The translations under genes were made by a program, and so were the position numbers. A stretch of DNA of 64,000 nucleotides from Bacteroidales bacterium. Its GTDB lineage: Bacteria > Bacteroidota > Bacteroidia > Bacteroidales > UBA932. The stretch covers positions 1 to 64,000 of the forward strand of contig JAGCXV010000041.1 in NCBI GenBank assembly GCA_017961175.1, in the 5' to 3' direction. Shown here piece by piece: positions 15,571 to 23,752 of this stretch (position 1 is its first letter; every line of letters starts with the position of its first letter). Below the pieces are notes generated by a model that saw only the letters and a list, made by a program, of their open reading frames with translations, was not told the origin of the DNA and did no database searches.

Positions 15571-16773
15571 ATGGAAGAGATCAAAATGGTGGACCTGCTC
15601 GGCCAGCACAATCAGATAAGGCAGGAAATAGACTCCGCGATAAAAACCGTCATTGATTCGTCTGCCTTCATCAAGGGAAAACCGGTACAGGCGTTTGAGG
15701 AAAATCTTGCAAGATACCTCGGCGCAAAGTATGTAATAGGAGTCGGCAACGGAACGGATGCCCTTCAGATCGCGCTGATGGCCCTGGGTCTTGAACCGGG
15801 AGACAAGGTTCTGGTTCCGGCATTCACCTATGTGGCAACGGCCGAGGTGATCGCCCTTCTCCATCTGGTGCCTGTGATGTATGATGTCAATCCAAGAACC
15901 TTCAACACGGACGCGCAGGTTTCCCTGGAATATATGGATGAGCTTGTGGATGGCCGCACGAAAGCCATCGTTCCCGTACATCTGTTCGGCCAGTGCAGTC
16001 AGATGGACGCCGTCCTGGAATTCGCCGGCCGTCACGGCCTGAAGGTTGTGGAGGACTGCGCCCAGGCCCTTGGCTCCAAGTGCACAGTCGGCGACAAAGA
16101 ACTCTTTGCCGGAACGATCGGAAACATAGGCTGCACCTCCTTCTTCCCAACCAAGAACCTCGGATGCATGGGAGACGGCGGAGCCCTTATCACCAACGAC
16201 GACGCCCTGGCGGAAAAGATCAGGATGATCGCAAATCACGGCCAGAAGGTAAAATACCATCACGACCTGATCGGCTGCAACTCCCGCCTGGACACCATCC
16301 AGGCCGCCGTGCTGGATGTCAAGCTCAGGCATCTGGACGAGTATATCTCGGCAAGGAGGAAAGCCGCCGCATCATACACCCGCCTACTCAAGGCCTTCGA
16401 CCCTCTGGAAAGATATGTATGCACTCCGGTGGAATGTGATTTCACCACCCACACCTATCACCAGTACACTATAATAGTAAAGGATAGGGAAAAAGAACTC
16501 TCCCAAGACAAATCCACAAGAGATGCCCTCAAGGCCTTCCTGGCAGAAAGAGGCATCCCGTCTATGATCTACTACCCTCTGCCGCTCTCAAAGCAGACGG
16601 CTTTCCTGGACATCGCCAGGAAGCGGGAAGACTTCAACCCGGATGCGGAGGACTCTCTCCACAACTCGGAGTTCCTCGCGGACCACGTCCTCAGCCTTCC
16701 GGTGCATACCTGCCTTGCGGAAGACCAGATCAACTTTATCGCCGAGGCGGTTGAAAGCTTTTTCAGAGAATAA
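15571..16773 (+). CDS. DegT/DnrJ/EryC1/StrS-family sugar aminotransferase
   Basis: A PLP-dependent aminotransferase that adds an amino group to nucleotide-linked keto sugars. The start at 15571 gives the family-typical MVDLLGQ opening. GNGTDALQIAL (about 59-69), the DCAQALG cofactor-contact block (161-167, with Asp162), and Lys195 in FFPTKNLGCMGDGG, the Schiff-base lysine, are all present, as is the NSRLDTIQAA motif. The opening and the RLD-x-IQAA region resemble WbpE/WlbE-type 3-aminotransferases more than PglE-type 4-aminotransferases. It points against the flanking polysaccharide operons and its stop is 6 bp from the GT32 stop. Confidence 0.88.
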   Translation: MEEIKMVDLLGQHNQIRQEIDSAIKTVIDSSAFIKGKPVQAFEENLARYLGAKYVIGVGNGTDALQIALMALGLEPGDKVLVPAFTYVATAEVIALLHLVPVMYDVNPRTFNTDAQVSLEYMDELVDGRTKAIVPVHLFGQCSQMDAVLEFAGRHGLKVVEDCAQALGSKCTVGDKELFAGTIGNIGCTSFFPTKNLGCMGDGGALITNDDALAEKIRMIANHGQKVKYHHDLIGCNSRLDTIQAAVLDVKLRHLDEYISARRKAAASYTRLLKAFDPLERYVCTPVECDFTTHTYHQYTIIVKDREKELSQDKSTRDALKAFLAERGIPSMIYYPLPLSKQTAFLDIARKREDFNPDAEDSLHNSEFLADHVLSLPVHTCLAEDQINFIAEAVESFFRE

Positions 16774-16779
16774 GGAGGT

Positions 16780-17487
16780 TTACCTGACCCCGAATATCCG
16801 GTGGTAAAGATGCCTTAAGAATTTTTTCCATTTCGGCTGTGGAGGAAGCCAGCTCGCCAGATACCAATGTATCGAGCGGGTGTTTGCGGTTTTCCTCAGC
16901 CTTCCTGTTGCAGCTTCAAGGGGGTTGAAATATTCTGCCGGATAAAAATAGTTGCCGTCTATTTCTTCTATTGCTCCTCCGCCCTTCAGGCCTTTTTCAA
17001 GGAAGATTCGGGTGATGAGAGGATTCATCGTGAAAGAAGATATATTCCCTGATTCGTCATAGAAAGACATGTTGAGATATTCTTCCAGAATTCTCCCGTA
17101 ATAAGGATTGTCTTTTTCCGAAGCAAGGCAAAGGCCGCCGGCAAGAGACGGCTTTTTCCCATTTCCGCCATCCACTTCAAAAGCCCATACCGGCCCCCTT
17201 TCAACAAGATCGTCCACAGGCTTTATCACTTCCACGTCCACGTCAAAGTAAACGCCTCCGTACCTGCTGATTATCCAGAAACGGGCATAGTCGCTGACAA
17301 AGGCATATTTACCTGCCTGGTAAGCGTCTTTTGTGTAAGGGATTATGTTAACGTCGAAGTTGTCTTCATTCCACTCCTTGATCTGATAGTCCGGAAGATA
17401 TTTCTTCCAGCTGTCTATACATTTAATTGCTGATTCGGGAAGAGGATTCCTGCCGAACCAGCAATAATGTATGACCTTAGGTATCAT
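16780..17487 (-). CDS. GT32-family glycosyltransferase
   Basis: 235 residues opening with IPKVIHYCWFGRNPLP, the hallmark of the OCH1/GT32 and capsular glycosyltransferase-sugar-binding group, followed by the metal- and nucleotide-sugar-binding DxD in YFDVDVEV (near residue 75). It is cytoplasmic, with no membrane segment. It probably adds one sugar of the repeat unit; donor and linkage cannot be read. It is the last gene of the wza-wzc-cpsB operon, starting 2 bp after the phosphatase stop, and converges on the aminotransferase. Confidence 0.87.
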   Translation of the reverse strand: MIPKVIHYCWFGRNPLPESAIKCIDSWKKYLPDYQIKEWNEDNFDVNIIPYTKDAYQAGKYAFVSDYARFWIISRYGGVYFDVDVEVIKPVDDLVERGPVWAFEVDGGNGKKPSLAGGLCLASEKDNPYYGRILEEYLNMSFYDESGNISSFTMNPLITRIFLEKGLKGGGAIEEIDGNYFYPAEYFNPLEAATGRLRKTANTRSIHWYLASWLPPQPKWKKFLRHLYHRIFGVR

Positions 17488-17489
17488 CT

Positions 17490-18413
17490 CTATAACGTGG
17501 AGTTATTCTCAAACAGCTTCAAAAGCTTGTCTGTTCGCTTCGAGTTAAGTTTGAGATGCTTGGTGGCGCGCTGGAAGGTGGACAGGCGGTGGAAATCACT
17601 GCCGGTAAAGCTGTACATGTTGTTGTCCAGAAGGTCAATGGCTCTTTCATACACGGCATCTCCGTAATAGCCGGCCAGGGCAAGGAAATTCAACTGGAAT
17701 TCATACCCCTTGTCCTTGAGTGTCCTGTAATCCTTCCTGGACATATACTGATACCTTTCCGGATGGGCTATAATAGGCCTGTAGCCGTTAAGCGCCAGGG
17801 AATAAAGGATCTCCGTCATTTCCACAGGAGGGGCAAAATAGGATGTCTCCACAAGTACGTGCTGGCCGTCCGCATAGGTAAGGATATCCTTGGCATGAAC
17901 CTTTGCCAGGAACTCCTTATTCATCATATACTCGGCCGCCAGACGGATCTCGACGGAACCTGTATAGTGCTTTTTGTATTCCTCGAACCTCTCTTTCAGA
18001 TGTGCGTTGGAAAAGCCTCCTTCCGGCTCGCCGGCAAATGCGCTGGCCTTGCCTGATTCCGCATAAAGGTTTTCTTTCCTCTTGATCAGAACGGCGCTGG
18101 AAACTATTCCGCTATCGCCTGTGTCTTCCAGCTGCTGTTCTTCAGAATCCTCGGTTTGGGAATGGTGGTGATGGTGATGGTGGTGGAGATGTGGAGTAGC
18201 CTCCCTGTCCACCACAGCTCCTTCCAGCCCCATACTGTGAGGGGTAAAGTACACACGCTTTACACCCGCTATCTCCTCTTGGGTCAAGAGTTCAAAACTC
18301 TCCTCAAGGCTGTCCATTCCGTCATCCACACCTACCAGAAGATGGCAGTGGATGTCTGTCGCGTTATCGAGAAATTTTACACCAGATACTTTTTTCTTGC
18401 CGAACCAAAACAT
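17490..18413 (-). CDS. cpsB: CpsB/YwqE-type tyrosine-protein phosphatase (PHP fold) with polyhistidine insert
   Basis: A metal-dependent phosphatase that would dephosphorylate the Wzc kinase encoded next door. DIHCHLLVGVDDG (20-32), TPHS (57-60), AEYMMN (160-165) and IIAHPERY (214-221) are the family metal and active-site blocks. Between TPHS and the ERFEEYKK helix there is an insert of roughly 70 residues not usual in the family, containing eight consecutive His (77-84) followed by an acidic, low-complexity region. The insert preserves the frame and the rest looks intact. It lies 8 bp after wzc in the same operon. Confidence 0.88.
   Translation of the reverse strand: MFWFGKKKVSGVKFLDNATDIHCHLLVGVDDGMDSLEESFELLTQEEIAGVKRVYFTPHSMGLEGAVVDREATPHLHHHHHHHHSQTEDSEEQQLEDTGDSGIVSSAVLIKRKENLYAESGKASAFAGEPEGGFSNAHLKERFEEYKKHYTGSVEIRLAAEYMMNKEFLAKVHAKDILTYADGQHVLVETSYFAPPVEMTEILYSLALNGYRPIIAHPERYQYMSRKDYRTLKDKGYEFQLNFLALAGYYGDAVYERAIDLLDNNMYSFTGSDFHRLSTFQRATKHLKLNSKRTDKLLKLFENNSTL
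18156..18190. repeat. 6-nt simple repeat coding for the polyhistidine run
   Basis: An alternating GTGATG-type hexanucleotide run encodes the His8 tract inside the CpsB-like phosphatase. Units are multiples of three, so gain or loss would change tract length without a frameshift. Confidence 0.75.
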
Positions 18414-18421
18414 AAGCCTAA

Positions 18422-20917
18422 TTACCAGCGGTGAGTATTATGATGCTTCTTTGTCAGTATCTTTCCTATTACCGGGAGCTTTTCCGCCCACTTGCGGAAT
18501 TTGGATTTCTTCTTTCCCTCATATTCTTCCGCGCCATAGCCATAGCCGTAACCGTAGCCGTAACCATAACCGTAGCCATAACCGTAGCCATAGCCGTAGC
18601 CATAACCGTAGCCGGACTTCTTCTGCTCGGTAGAGTTCAGAACCACGCAAAGGTTGTTCAGGCTCTTTTCCTTGTAAAGTTTCTCAACTTCAGGCAGCAG
18701 ACGGCGGTCCATAACACCGGCCCTGATCACGAAGATGGTAAGGTCGCAGAGCTTGTTGACGATGCTTGCGTCTGCAACCACGCCGCTCGGCACGTTATCC
18801 AGGAAGATGTAGTCGTAGCTCTTCTTAAGCTCGTTTACAAGTGTGCCCAGACGGTCCGTCATAAGCAATTCCGTAGGATTCGGAGGTATAGGACCGGCGA
18901 AGATCACATCAAGTTTGCTTGAGAAGGCTCCGCGATGGATAATCTGGGATACATCGTCGATCTTTCCTGAAAGGTAAGTGGTCAGACCATTGACAATCTT
19001 GCTTTCTCCCTCTTTCTTTACAAGAGTCTCCAGGGTTGCCTTTCTGATATCCGTATCTATCAGGATGATTTTCTTGTTGGCCTGGGCGAAGCTTACCGCA
19101 AGGTTGGTGGACACGAATGTCTTTCCGTTTCCAGGAGTCTGGGATGTGAACATCACAACCTGCTTCTGGCCGTTGGAAACGTTCATGAAGTCCATATTGG
19201 TACGGATGATTCTGAACGCCTCGGAAATGGAGTCTCGTCCGTCTTCCCTTACAACGATCTGGCGGCCTTCCATATCAGCCTTTCTCGGAATCTCTCCCAG
19301 GAACGGAGCGCTGATGGCATCTTCAACATCCTTGCGTCCGCGTACGGAAACATCCAGGATATCCCTCAGCCAGAATAATATAGCCGGAATGGCCAGACCC
19401 AGAAGAAGGGCGATAGCCATAATGAACGCACTCCTCGGAGCCACCGGAGCCAAAGGTCCCTTTGCCTTGTCTATGACCTTGATGTTGCTTTCCGTCATGG
19501 CCAGAGACAGAGCGTTTTCCTCTCTCTTGTTCAGCAGATACAGGTAAAGTTCCTCCTTGATCTTCTGCTGCCTCTCCTTGGAGAACAGATTGTTCTGCTG
19601 GCGAGGAATTGCTGCGATCCTTCCCCTTGTCATAGCCTCACGGCTTCTTACATTACCCGCCTGGATGGCAAGGGAACTGACAAGGTTGTTGACGGAAGAA
19701 GCGATCGTCTGCTTGAGAGGAATCAACTGAGCATCCAGGTCCTGAACCAGAGGGTTCTTCTCGGAACTGCTGGCAAACAACTTGTTGCGCTGAAGCAGCA
19801 GGTTGTTGTACTGGCTTATCTGGGATTCTATGCCGGCATCCAGTCCAAGGTTGGATGGCAGTGGCTGGTTTCTGTTTGCCGGATTACTGATGTAACCCTG
19901 GATCTGGCGGGCAATTGCCAATTGGTTTTCAATAGCCAGGCCGGATCTTCTGTATTCACTACCCTCAGCTGCATAGCCGGAAGTTTCCGTGGTCACGTCT
20001 GTAAGTCCGGAAGCGGACTTGTAGCTTGCAATATCAGCATCAACCGCACCCAACTCCTCGTTTATCACCTCCAGACGGTCGTTGATAAACTTGTCCGTAC
20101 TGCGGGAAATGGTATTCTTGTCGTTGAGAGATTCGGCATTGTAAGCATCTATCAGGGTATTGAGCACATCCTCTGCCCTCAGTTCGGAAACGTCTCTCAT
20201 CGTCAGGTTCAGGACGGAAGCCTGGCGGTCAGCGATGGAAACGGTAACCTTGCCCAGGTAGTTGAGCACGGTCTGCTTGTAGCCGTTCTTTGAAATGTTG
20301 AAACTCTGGCCTATATACTGGTTAATCCTGTCTGTCGGAACGATATAAACCCTTCCTACCGGAGTCTCAACGGTATCGCTGAGGCGTACCTTAACGCTTC
20401 CTTCAGCCTGATTCTTGAAGCCGTTAAGCTCTATCTCGTTTTCGTTCAGGACTTTTGCCTTAATGGAAAACGAATTGTAAGGGTTGGCGTCTATGAAATT
20501 CGCCTCTACCGGTGATAGCTTGTAGAGGTTAATTTTCATCAGGCCCTTCTTGGTGGTATAGTTAACCGTAAGATTCAGCCTGTCCACAACGTCGGCCATC
20601 AGTTTGTATGACTTGAAAACGTAGAACTCGTTGTTCACGTCGCTGGTCATCATTCCGAATACGCCCATATCCTGGAACACTGCCGTCTGGCTCATTCCGG
20701 TTCCGCCACCCTTCTGGCTCTTTACCAGAACGGAAGCTGTCCTCGAATAAGTCTTAGGGGTTTTCTTAAGGTACAGAACCGCCAAAGCAAGGCAGATCAG
20801 AACTGAAAGTACAAACCACCATCTGTTGATCCAGAAAATGTTAACTATATCTCTCAGGGTTATCTGCGTTCCATTGTTTTTGGACTCGCCCACCTGTTTG
20901 ATTTCTTCCCTTGCCAT
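18422..20917 (-). CDS. wzc: Wzc-type polysaccharide co-polymerase / BY-family tyrosine autokinase
   Basis: 831 residues controlling polysaccharide chain length and export. The N-terminal transmembrane helix (about 33-52) and Wzz domain precede a long periplasmic coiled coil, a second transmembrane segment (about 500-520, MAIALLLGLAIPAILFW) and the cytoplasmic kinase. The kinase has Walker A in TPGNGKTFVS and Walker A' ILIDTDIRK. The C-terminus carries an exact (Gly-Tyr)13-Gly tract followed by a short basic tail, an unusual form of the tyrosine cluster that BY-kinases autophosphorylate. It lies 18 bp after wza and 8 bp before cpsB, forming a complete export-regulation set. Confidence 0.93.
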   Translation of the reverse strand: MAREEIKQVGESKNNGTQITLRDIVNIFWINRWWFVLSVLICLALAVLYLKKTPKTYSRTASVLVKSQKGGGTGMSQTAVFQDMGVFGMMTSDVNNEFYVFKSYKLMADVVDRLNLTVNYTTKKGLMKINLYKLSPVEANFIDANPYNSFSIKAKVLNENEIELNGFKNQAEGSVKVRLSDTVETPVGRVYIVPTDRINQYIGQSFNISKNGYKQTVLNYLGKVTVSIADRQASVLNLTMRDVSELRAEDVLNTLIDAYNAESLNDKNTISRSTDKFINDRLEVINEELGAVDADIASYKSASGLTDVTTETSGYAAEGSEYRRSGLAIENQLAIARQIQGYISNPANRNQPLPSNLGLDAGIESQISQYNNLLLQRNKLFASSSEKNPLVQDLDAQLIPLKQTIASSVNNLVSSLAIQAGNVRSREAMTRGRIAAIPRQQNNLFSKERQQKIKEELYLYLLNKREENALSLAMTESNIKVIDKAKGPLAPVAPRSAFIMAIALLLGLAIPAILFWLRDILDVSVRGRKDVEDAISAPFLGEIPRKADMEGRQIVVREDGRDSISEAFRIIRTNMDFMNVSNGQKQVVMFTSQTPGNGKTFVSTNLAVSFAQANKKIILIDTDIRKATLETLVKKEGESKIVNGLTTYLSGKIDDVSQIIHRGAFSSKLDVIFAGPIPPNPTELLMTDRLGTLVNELKKSYDYIFLDNVPSGVVADASIVNKLCDLTIFVIRAGVMDRRLLPEVEKLYKEKSLNNLCVVLNSTEQKKSGYGYGYGYGYGYGYGYGYGYGYGYGYGAEEYEGKKKSKFRKWAEKLPVIGKILTKKHHNTHRW
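18533..18613. repeat. Tandem repeat coding for the (Gly-Tyr)13 tract
   Basis: 81 bp made of alternating Gly and Tyr codons, with synonymous variation (GGC/GGT, TAT/TAC) producing imperfect 6- and 12-bp units. The repeat is coding in wzc and could vary in copy number by slippage without changing the frame. Confidence 0.85.
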
Positions 20918-20935
20918 ATGATATTTGTTTGCTTT

Positions 20936-21730
20936 CTATTTGAACATAAACATCAGAATCGTCGTGAGCAGAGATGCGGCGCTGAGCCATACTCCCACAT
21001 TGTTGTTCTGGTTGATGCCGCTCTGCTGGGCCTTTACATGGTTAGGCTTTACGTAGACAACATCGTTCTGCTGCAGGAAATATGAAGGAGAATTCAGAAC
21101 GTCTTTTGAAAGCAGGTTGTTATACATTATCTGCCTCTGCCCGTTATTCTCACGGATAACCATCACGCTATCTCTTCTACCGTAAATGGTTAAGTCTCCG
21201 GCCATTGCAAGAGCGTCAAAAAGAGACACGCGGTCGCTTTCTACATTGAATTTGCCGGGATGGTTGACTTCTCCAAGGACAGAAATGTTGAAGTTCTGGT
21301 AAGCCACGGTTACAACAGCTCCCTTGAGCAATCCGTCATCATCCAGTTTTTTGGAAATCATCGTTGAAAGCTCGCTTCTGGTAAGACCGGCAACCTTTAT
21401 CCTGCCAACAATAGGGAAGTCTATGTTGCCTTCCAGGTCGACAGTATAGCCGGACAGTCTCTGTCCCAGGCTCGTGCTGGAACCTGTCGGTGATGTTCCC
21501 TGCGGATTAAACAGAGCTGAAAGTGTCGGCTCCTTGTGGCTGACAAATATGCTGAGCATATCTCCAGGCTGAATCCTGATATCCTGAAAGTTTTTTATAG
21601 CCTGGGTCTCTTCCGTATAAGTGTCTTGAAGATATACCACTTCCTTTGCTGAACGGCAAGAAAATACCATCATTGCCAGCGTAGCAAAAGATAAAATCAA
21701 AAGAAATCCGTGTCTTTTCATAGCATTCAT
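20936..21730 (-). CDS. wza: Wza-type polysaccharide export lipoprotein
   Basis: 264 residues. A signal peptide ends in a lipobox MVFSC (Cys near 25), then a poly_export domain (RIQPGDMLSIFVSHKEP, about 51-67) and SLBB-type domains (VTVAYQNFNISVLGEVNHPGKF, about 150-171), and a C-terminal hydrophobic helix LSAASLLTTILMFMFK that forms the outer-membrane span in Wza. It is the first gene of the wza-wzc-cpsB-GT32 operon. Two in-frame ATGs (21730 and 21721) both work; I kept the first because of a GGA-rich stretch before it. The promoter region is only 51 bp and shared with the divergent acyltransferase. Confidence 0.9.
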   Translation of the reverse strand: MNAMKRHGFLLILSFATLAMMVFSCRSAKEVVYLQDTYTEETQAIKNFQDIRIQPGDMLSIFVSHKEPTLSALFNPQGTSPTGSSTSLGQRLSGYTVDLEGNIDFPIVGRIKVAGLTRSELSTMISKKLDDDGLLKGAVVTVAYQNFNISVLGEVNHPGKFNVESDRVSLFDALAMAGDLTIYGRRDSVMVIRENNGQRQIMYNNLLSKDVLNSPSYFLQQNDVVYVKPNHVKAQQSGINQNNNVGVWLSAASLLTTILMFMFK

Positions 21731-21744
21731 ATTTCCGTGTCCTA

Positions 21745-21774
21745 CAAAAATAAGAAATATATTCGATAATTTTG
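21745..21774. promoter_or_regulatory. Overlapping divergent -7 elements for wza and the acyltransferase
   Basis: TATTTTTG on the minus strand (21745-21752) faces wza, and TAATTTTG on the plus strand (21767-21774) faces the acyltransferase, ending 7 nt before its ATG. No good -33 elements are seen, so confidence is limited. The two could not be occupied freely at once. Confidence 0.45.
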
Positions 21775-21781
21775 CAGATAA

Positions 21782-22900
21782 ATGAAAAACTCATTGCTGT
21801 CAAAAACGATTGATACCCTCCGCTTCCCCATCATGCTTGGGGTAGTGGCCGAGCATGCGTTTTTCATCCCGCCTTCCGTGGGGGAGTACCCCGTTTACGG
21901 CACAACCAAGTTTTTCCTTTCGGATGTTTCTACGGAAGTCCTTCCTCCTCCATTATTTTTTCTTATCAGCGGCATGCTGTTTTTCTGGGGTATCGAGAAA
22001 CTTTCCTCCTCCGTGTATCTCCAGAAAATCAAGAAAAGATTCCGCACGGTGTTGATTCCGTACATATTCTGGAACCTGCTTATTCTGGGAGTCCTGTATG
22101 TGGGCCAGACATTTTTCGCAGACCTGGCCGGACAGGAAGCCACAAGGGTGGCTGACTATTCTTTCAAAGACTGGCTTTGGGCATTCTGGGATACAAGCAA
22201 AGGAACGGCATATGCCTCAGCGACCGTTGGAGACCCTGTTTATTTCCCGTTCTGGTTTATCAGGGACGCGATGGTTCTTTTCCTGTTGTCTCCGGTTATC
22301 CTGTTCCTCCTGAAAAAGACAAGGGGATGGATTTTGCTCCCTCTATGCGCCTGGTGGCTGGCAGCAGGATTCGAGGGCGTTCCAAGATGGGTTTACGGAG
22401 TTGCGGGATTTTCTCCGAGGGCGATATTCTTCTTCTGCCTCGGAGCCTGGACTGTTGTCTCGGGGAAAGAGTTTGACCAAAAGATTCTTGGAAACAAGAA
22501 TGCTGTTTACATTCTGCTGCCGGTGGTCGTTGCGGGAATCGCCGCCGCGTGGTTTCTCAGGGGCCATTCCCTGTATCAGCCGTTCATCCGCATTTACACA
22601 CTTGCCGCTGTTTTGCTTTGCTTCTGCATTGCGGCCAGATTCTCCAAAAAAGAGAACGGTAGTCGGCTTTGGATTTTCCTCGGCGGAGCAACTTTCTTCC
22701 TCTACGCTTCACACGGTTATCTGGTAAAGCTCCTGCCTCACATCGTGATGCAAAAAACCGGCGTTTCCGGAGACATTCAGTTAACGGTTCTCTATTTCGC
22801 ATGCCTTGCCATTAGCGTTGCCCTCTGCCTTGCGGTCTACTGGATAATGAAAAAAATCACCCCAAGTTTACTCGGGGTGATAACTGGCGGACGTTGCTGA
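21782..22900 (+). CDS. Acyltransferase 3 family membrane protein
   Basis: 372 residues with about ten transmembrane segments and the family opening KTIDTLRFPIMLGVVAEHAF, including the His-containing helix that is essential in acyltransferase-3 O-acetylases. It probably O-acetylates the polysaccharide or a lipid-linked intermediate at the inner membrane. It stands alone on the plus strand, divergent from wza, and its stop codon directly abuts the stop of the deacetylase gene. Its last 50 bp also encode, on the other strand, the terminator of the long polysaccharide operon. Confidence 0.88.
   Translation: MKNSLLSKTIDTLRFPIMLGVVAEHAFFIPPSVGEYPVYGTTKFFLSDVSTEVLPPPLFFLISGMLFFWGIEKLSSSVYLQKIKKRFRTVLIPYIFWNLLILGVLYVGQTFFADLAGQEATRVADYSFKDWLWAFWDTSKGTAYASATVGDPVYFPFWFIRDAMVLFLLSPVILFLLKKTRGWILLPLCAWWLAAGFEGVPRWVYGVAGFSPRAIFFFCLGAWTVVSGKEFDQKILGNKNAVYILLPVVVAGIAAAWFLRGHSLYQPFIRIYTLAAVLLCFCIAARFSKKENGSRLWIFLGGATFFLYASHGYLVKLLPHIVMQKTGVSGDIQLTVLYFACLAISVALCLAVYWIMKKITPSLLGVITGGRC
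22850..22881 (-). terminator. Terminator of the long polysaccharide operon
   Basis: Read leftwards, a perfect 8-bp GC-rich stem (22856-22863 with 22874-22881) with a 10-nt loop is followed by seven T residues. It lies 20 bp after the deacetylase stop codon, within the 3' end of the opposing acyltransferase gene. Confidence 0.72.
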
Positions 22901-23749
22901 TTACCACTGTATAAGCTTGTCTGCTTCTTCTAACGTGACAAAGCGGATATCTTCCAGCAATCTCGAAAATTTTGTCCAGGACCTCTCCTTGCCAAAATTC
23001 ATTTTCACCGATCTGGTAAACAGAGACAGGCTGCTTGCCTTTTCCTTGAAATAGGTCTCATATTCCTCCTTTGTGAATTTCTTTTCCTTTACAAAGTCGG
23101 ACATGTGGAAATAGCAGATATTGTAATCTCTCTTCTTCATTCTCCGGGAAACAAACCCGTATGGGAAGAAGCGGAAGTATCCACCTCCTGAGAAAGCTGT
23201 TTTCCTGCCAAAAAATGACGTTACCGATATCGGAAACTCTCTTATGACGCCGTTGTTTGTTTCTATCAGAGACGGGGCGTCTTCCCCGAAAGAAGGGAAT
23301 CCTCCGAAATCCCTTCCGGCCGGGAACACTGAAGAATCCCTGGTAATTCCGCACTCGGAAAGGATGTCGAAAACCCATCTGCTGTCTTCCCCTACGGAAA
23401 ATGCCGGGGCCCTGTAGCTCTGCACTTTTTCCCCGATGCACTGCTGGAGGTTGTCTAGGGCCTGGCGAGTATCTTCCAGACATTCTTCGGGAGTCATCTT
23501 GTTAAGCCAGGTGTGGACATTTGAATGACATCCTATTTCGTGCCCCTTCTCCCTGATTTTCCTGACAACATCCGGAAAGTTTTTCCCCATCATTCCCACG
23601 CAGAAGAAAGTGGCCTTTATGCCGCGCTCTTCCAGAAGATCCAGAAGGCGGGCAAGCATGTCGTCATATTCCTTGCGCCTTTGCGGAGAAAAACGGCAAA
23701 GCTCTTCCCATACAAACCATTCTTCTATATCGAACGTGAGGATATTCAT
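22901..23749 (-). CDS. Polysaccharide deacetylase (CE4/NodB-like, EPS-associated type)
   Basis: 282 residues opening MNILTFDIEEWF, with the catalytic and metal Asp in TFDIEEW, the zinc His pair in GCHSNVHTWL (about 93-102), YRAPAFSVGEDSRWVF (about 131-146) and a DUF3473-like C-terminus. These enzymes remove N-acetyl groups from sugars of exopolysaccharides, giving free amines. There is no signal peptide, so action on a cytoplasmic lipid-linked intermediate is possible. It is the last gene of the 39.4-22.9 kb operon, 3 bp after a GNAT gene. Confidence 0.88.
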   Translation of the reverse strand: MNILTFDIEEWFVWEELCRFSPQRRKEYDDMLARLLDLLEERGIKATFFCVGMMGKNFPDVVRKIREKGHEIGCHSNVHTWLNKMTPEECLEDTRQALDNLQQCIGEKVQSYRAPAFSVGEDSRWVFDILSECGITRDSSVFPAGRDFGGFPSFGEDAPSLIETNNGVIREFPISVTSFFGRKTAFSGGGYFRFFPYGFVSRRMKKRDYNICYFHMSDFVKEKKFTKEEYETYFKEKASSLSLFTRSVKMNFGKERSWTKFSRLLEDIRFVTLEEADKLIQW

Positions 23750-23752
23750 ACT

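Noticed and set aside
18156..18190. Engineered His-tag sequence
   Set aside because: The run is internal to a native operonic gene, uses a local simple repeat and has no vector sequence around it.
18533..18613. CRISPR-like or VNTR array
   Set aside because: The units have no spacers and are in frame within wzc, coding Gly-Tyr repeats; it is a coding repeat, not CRISPR.
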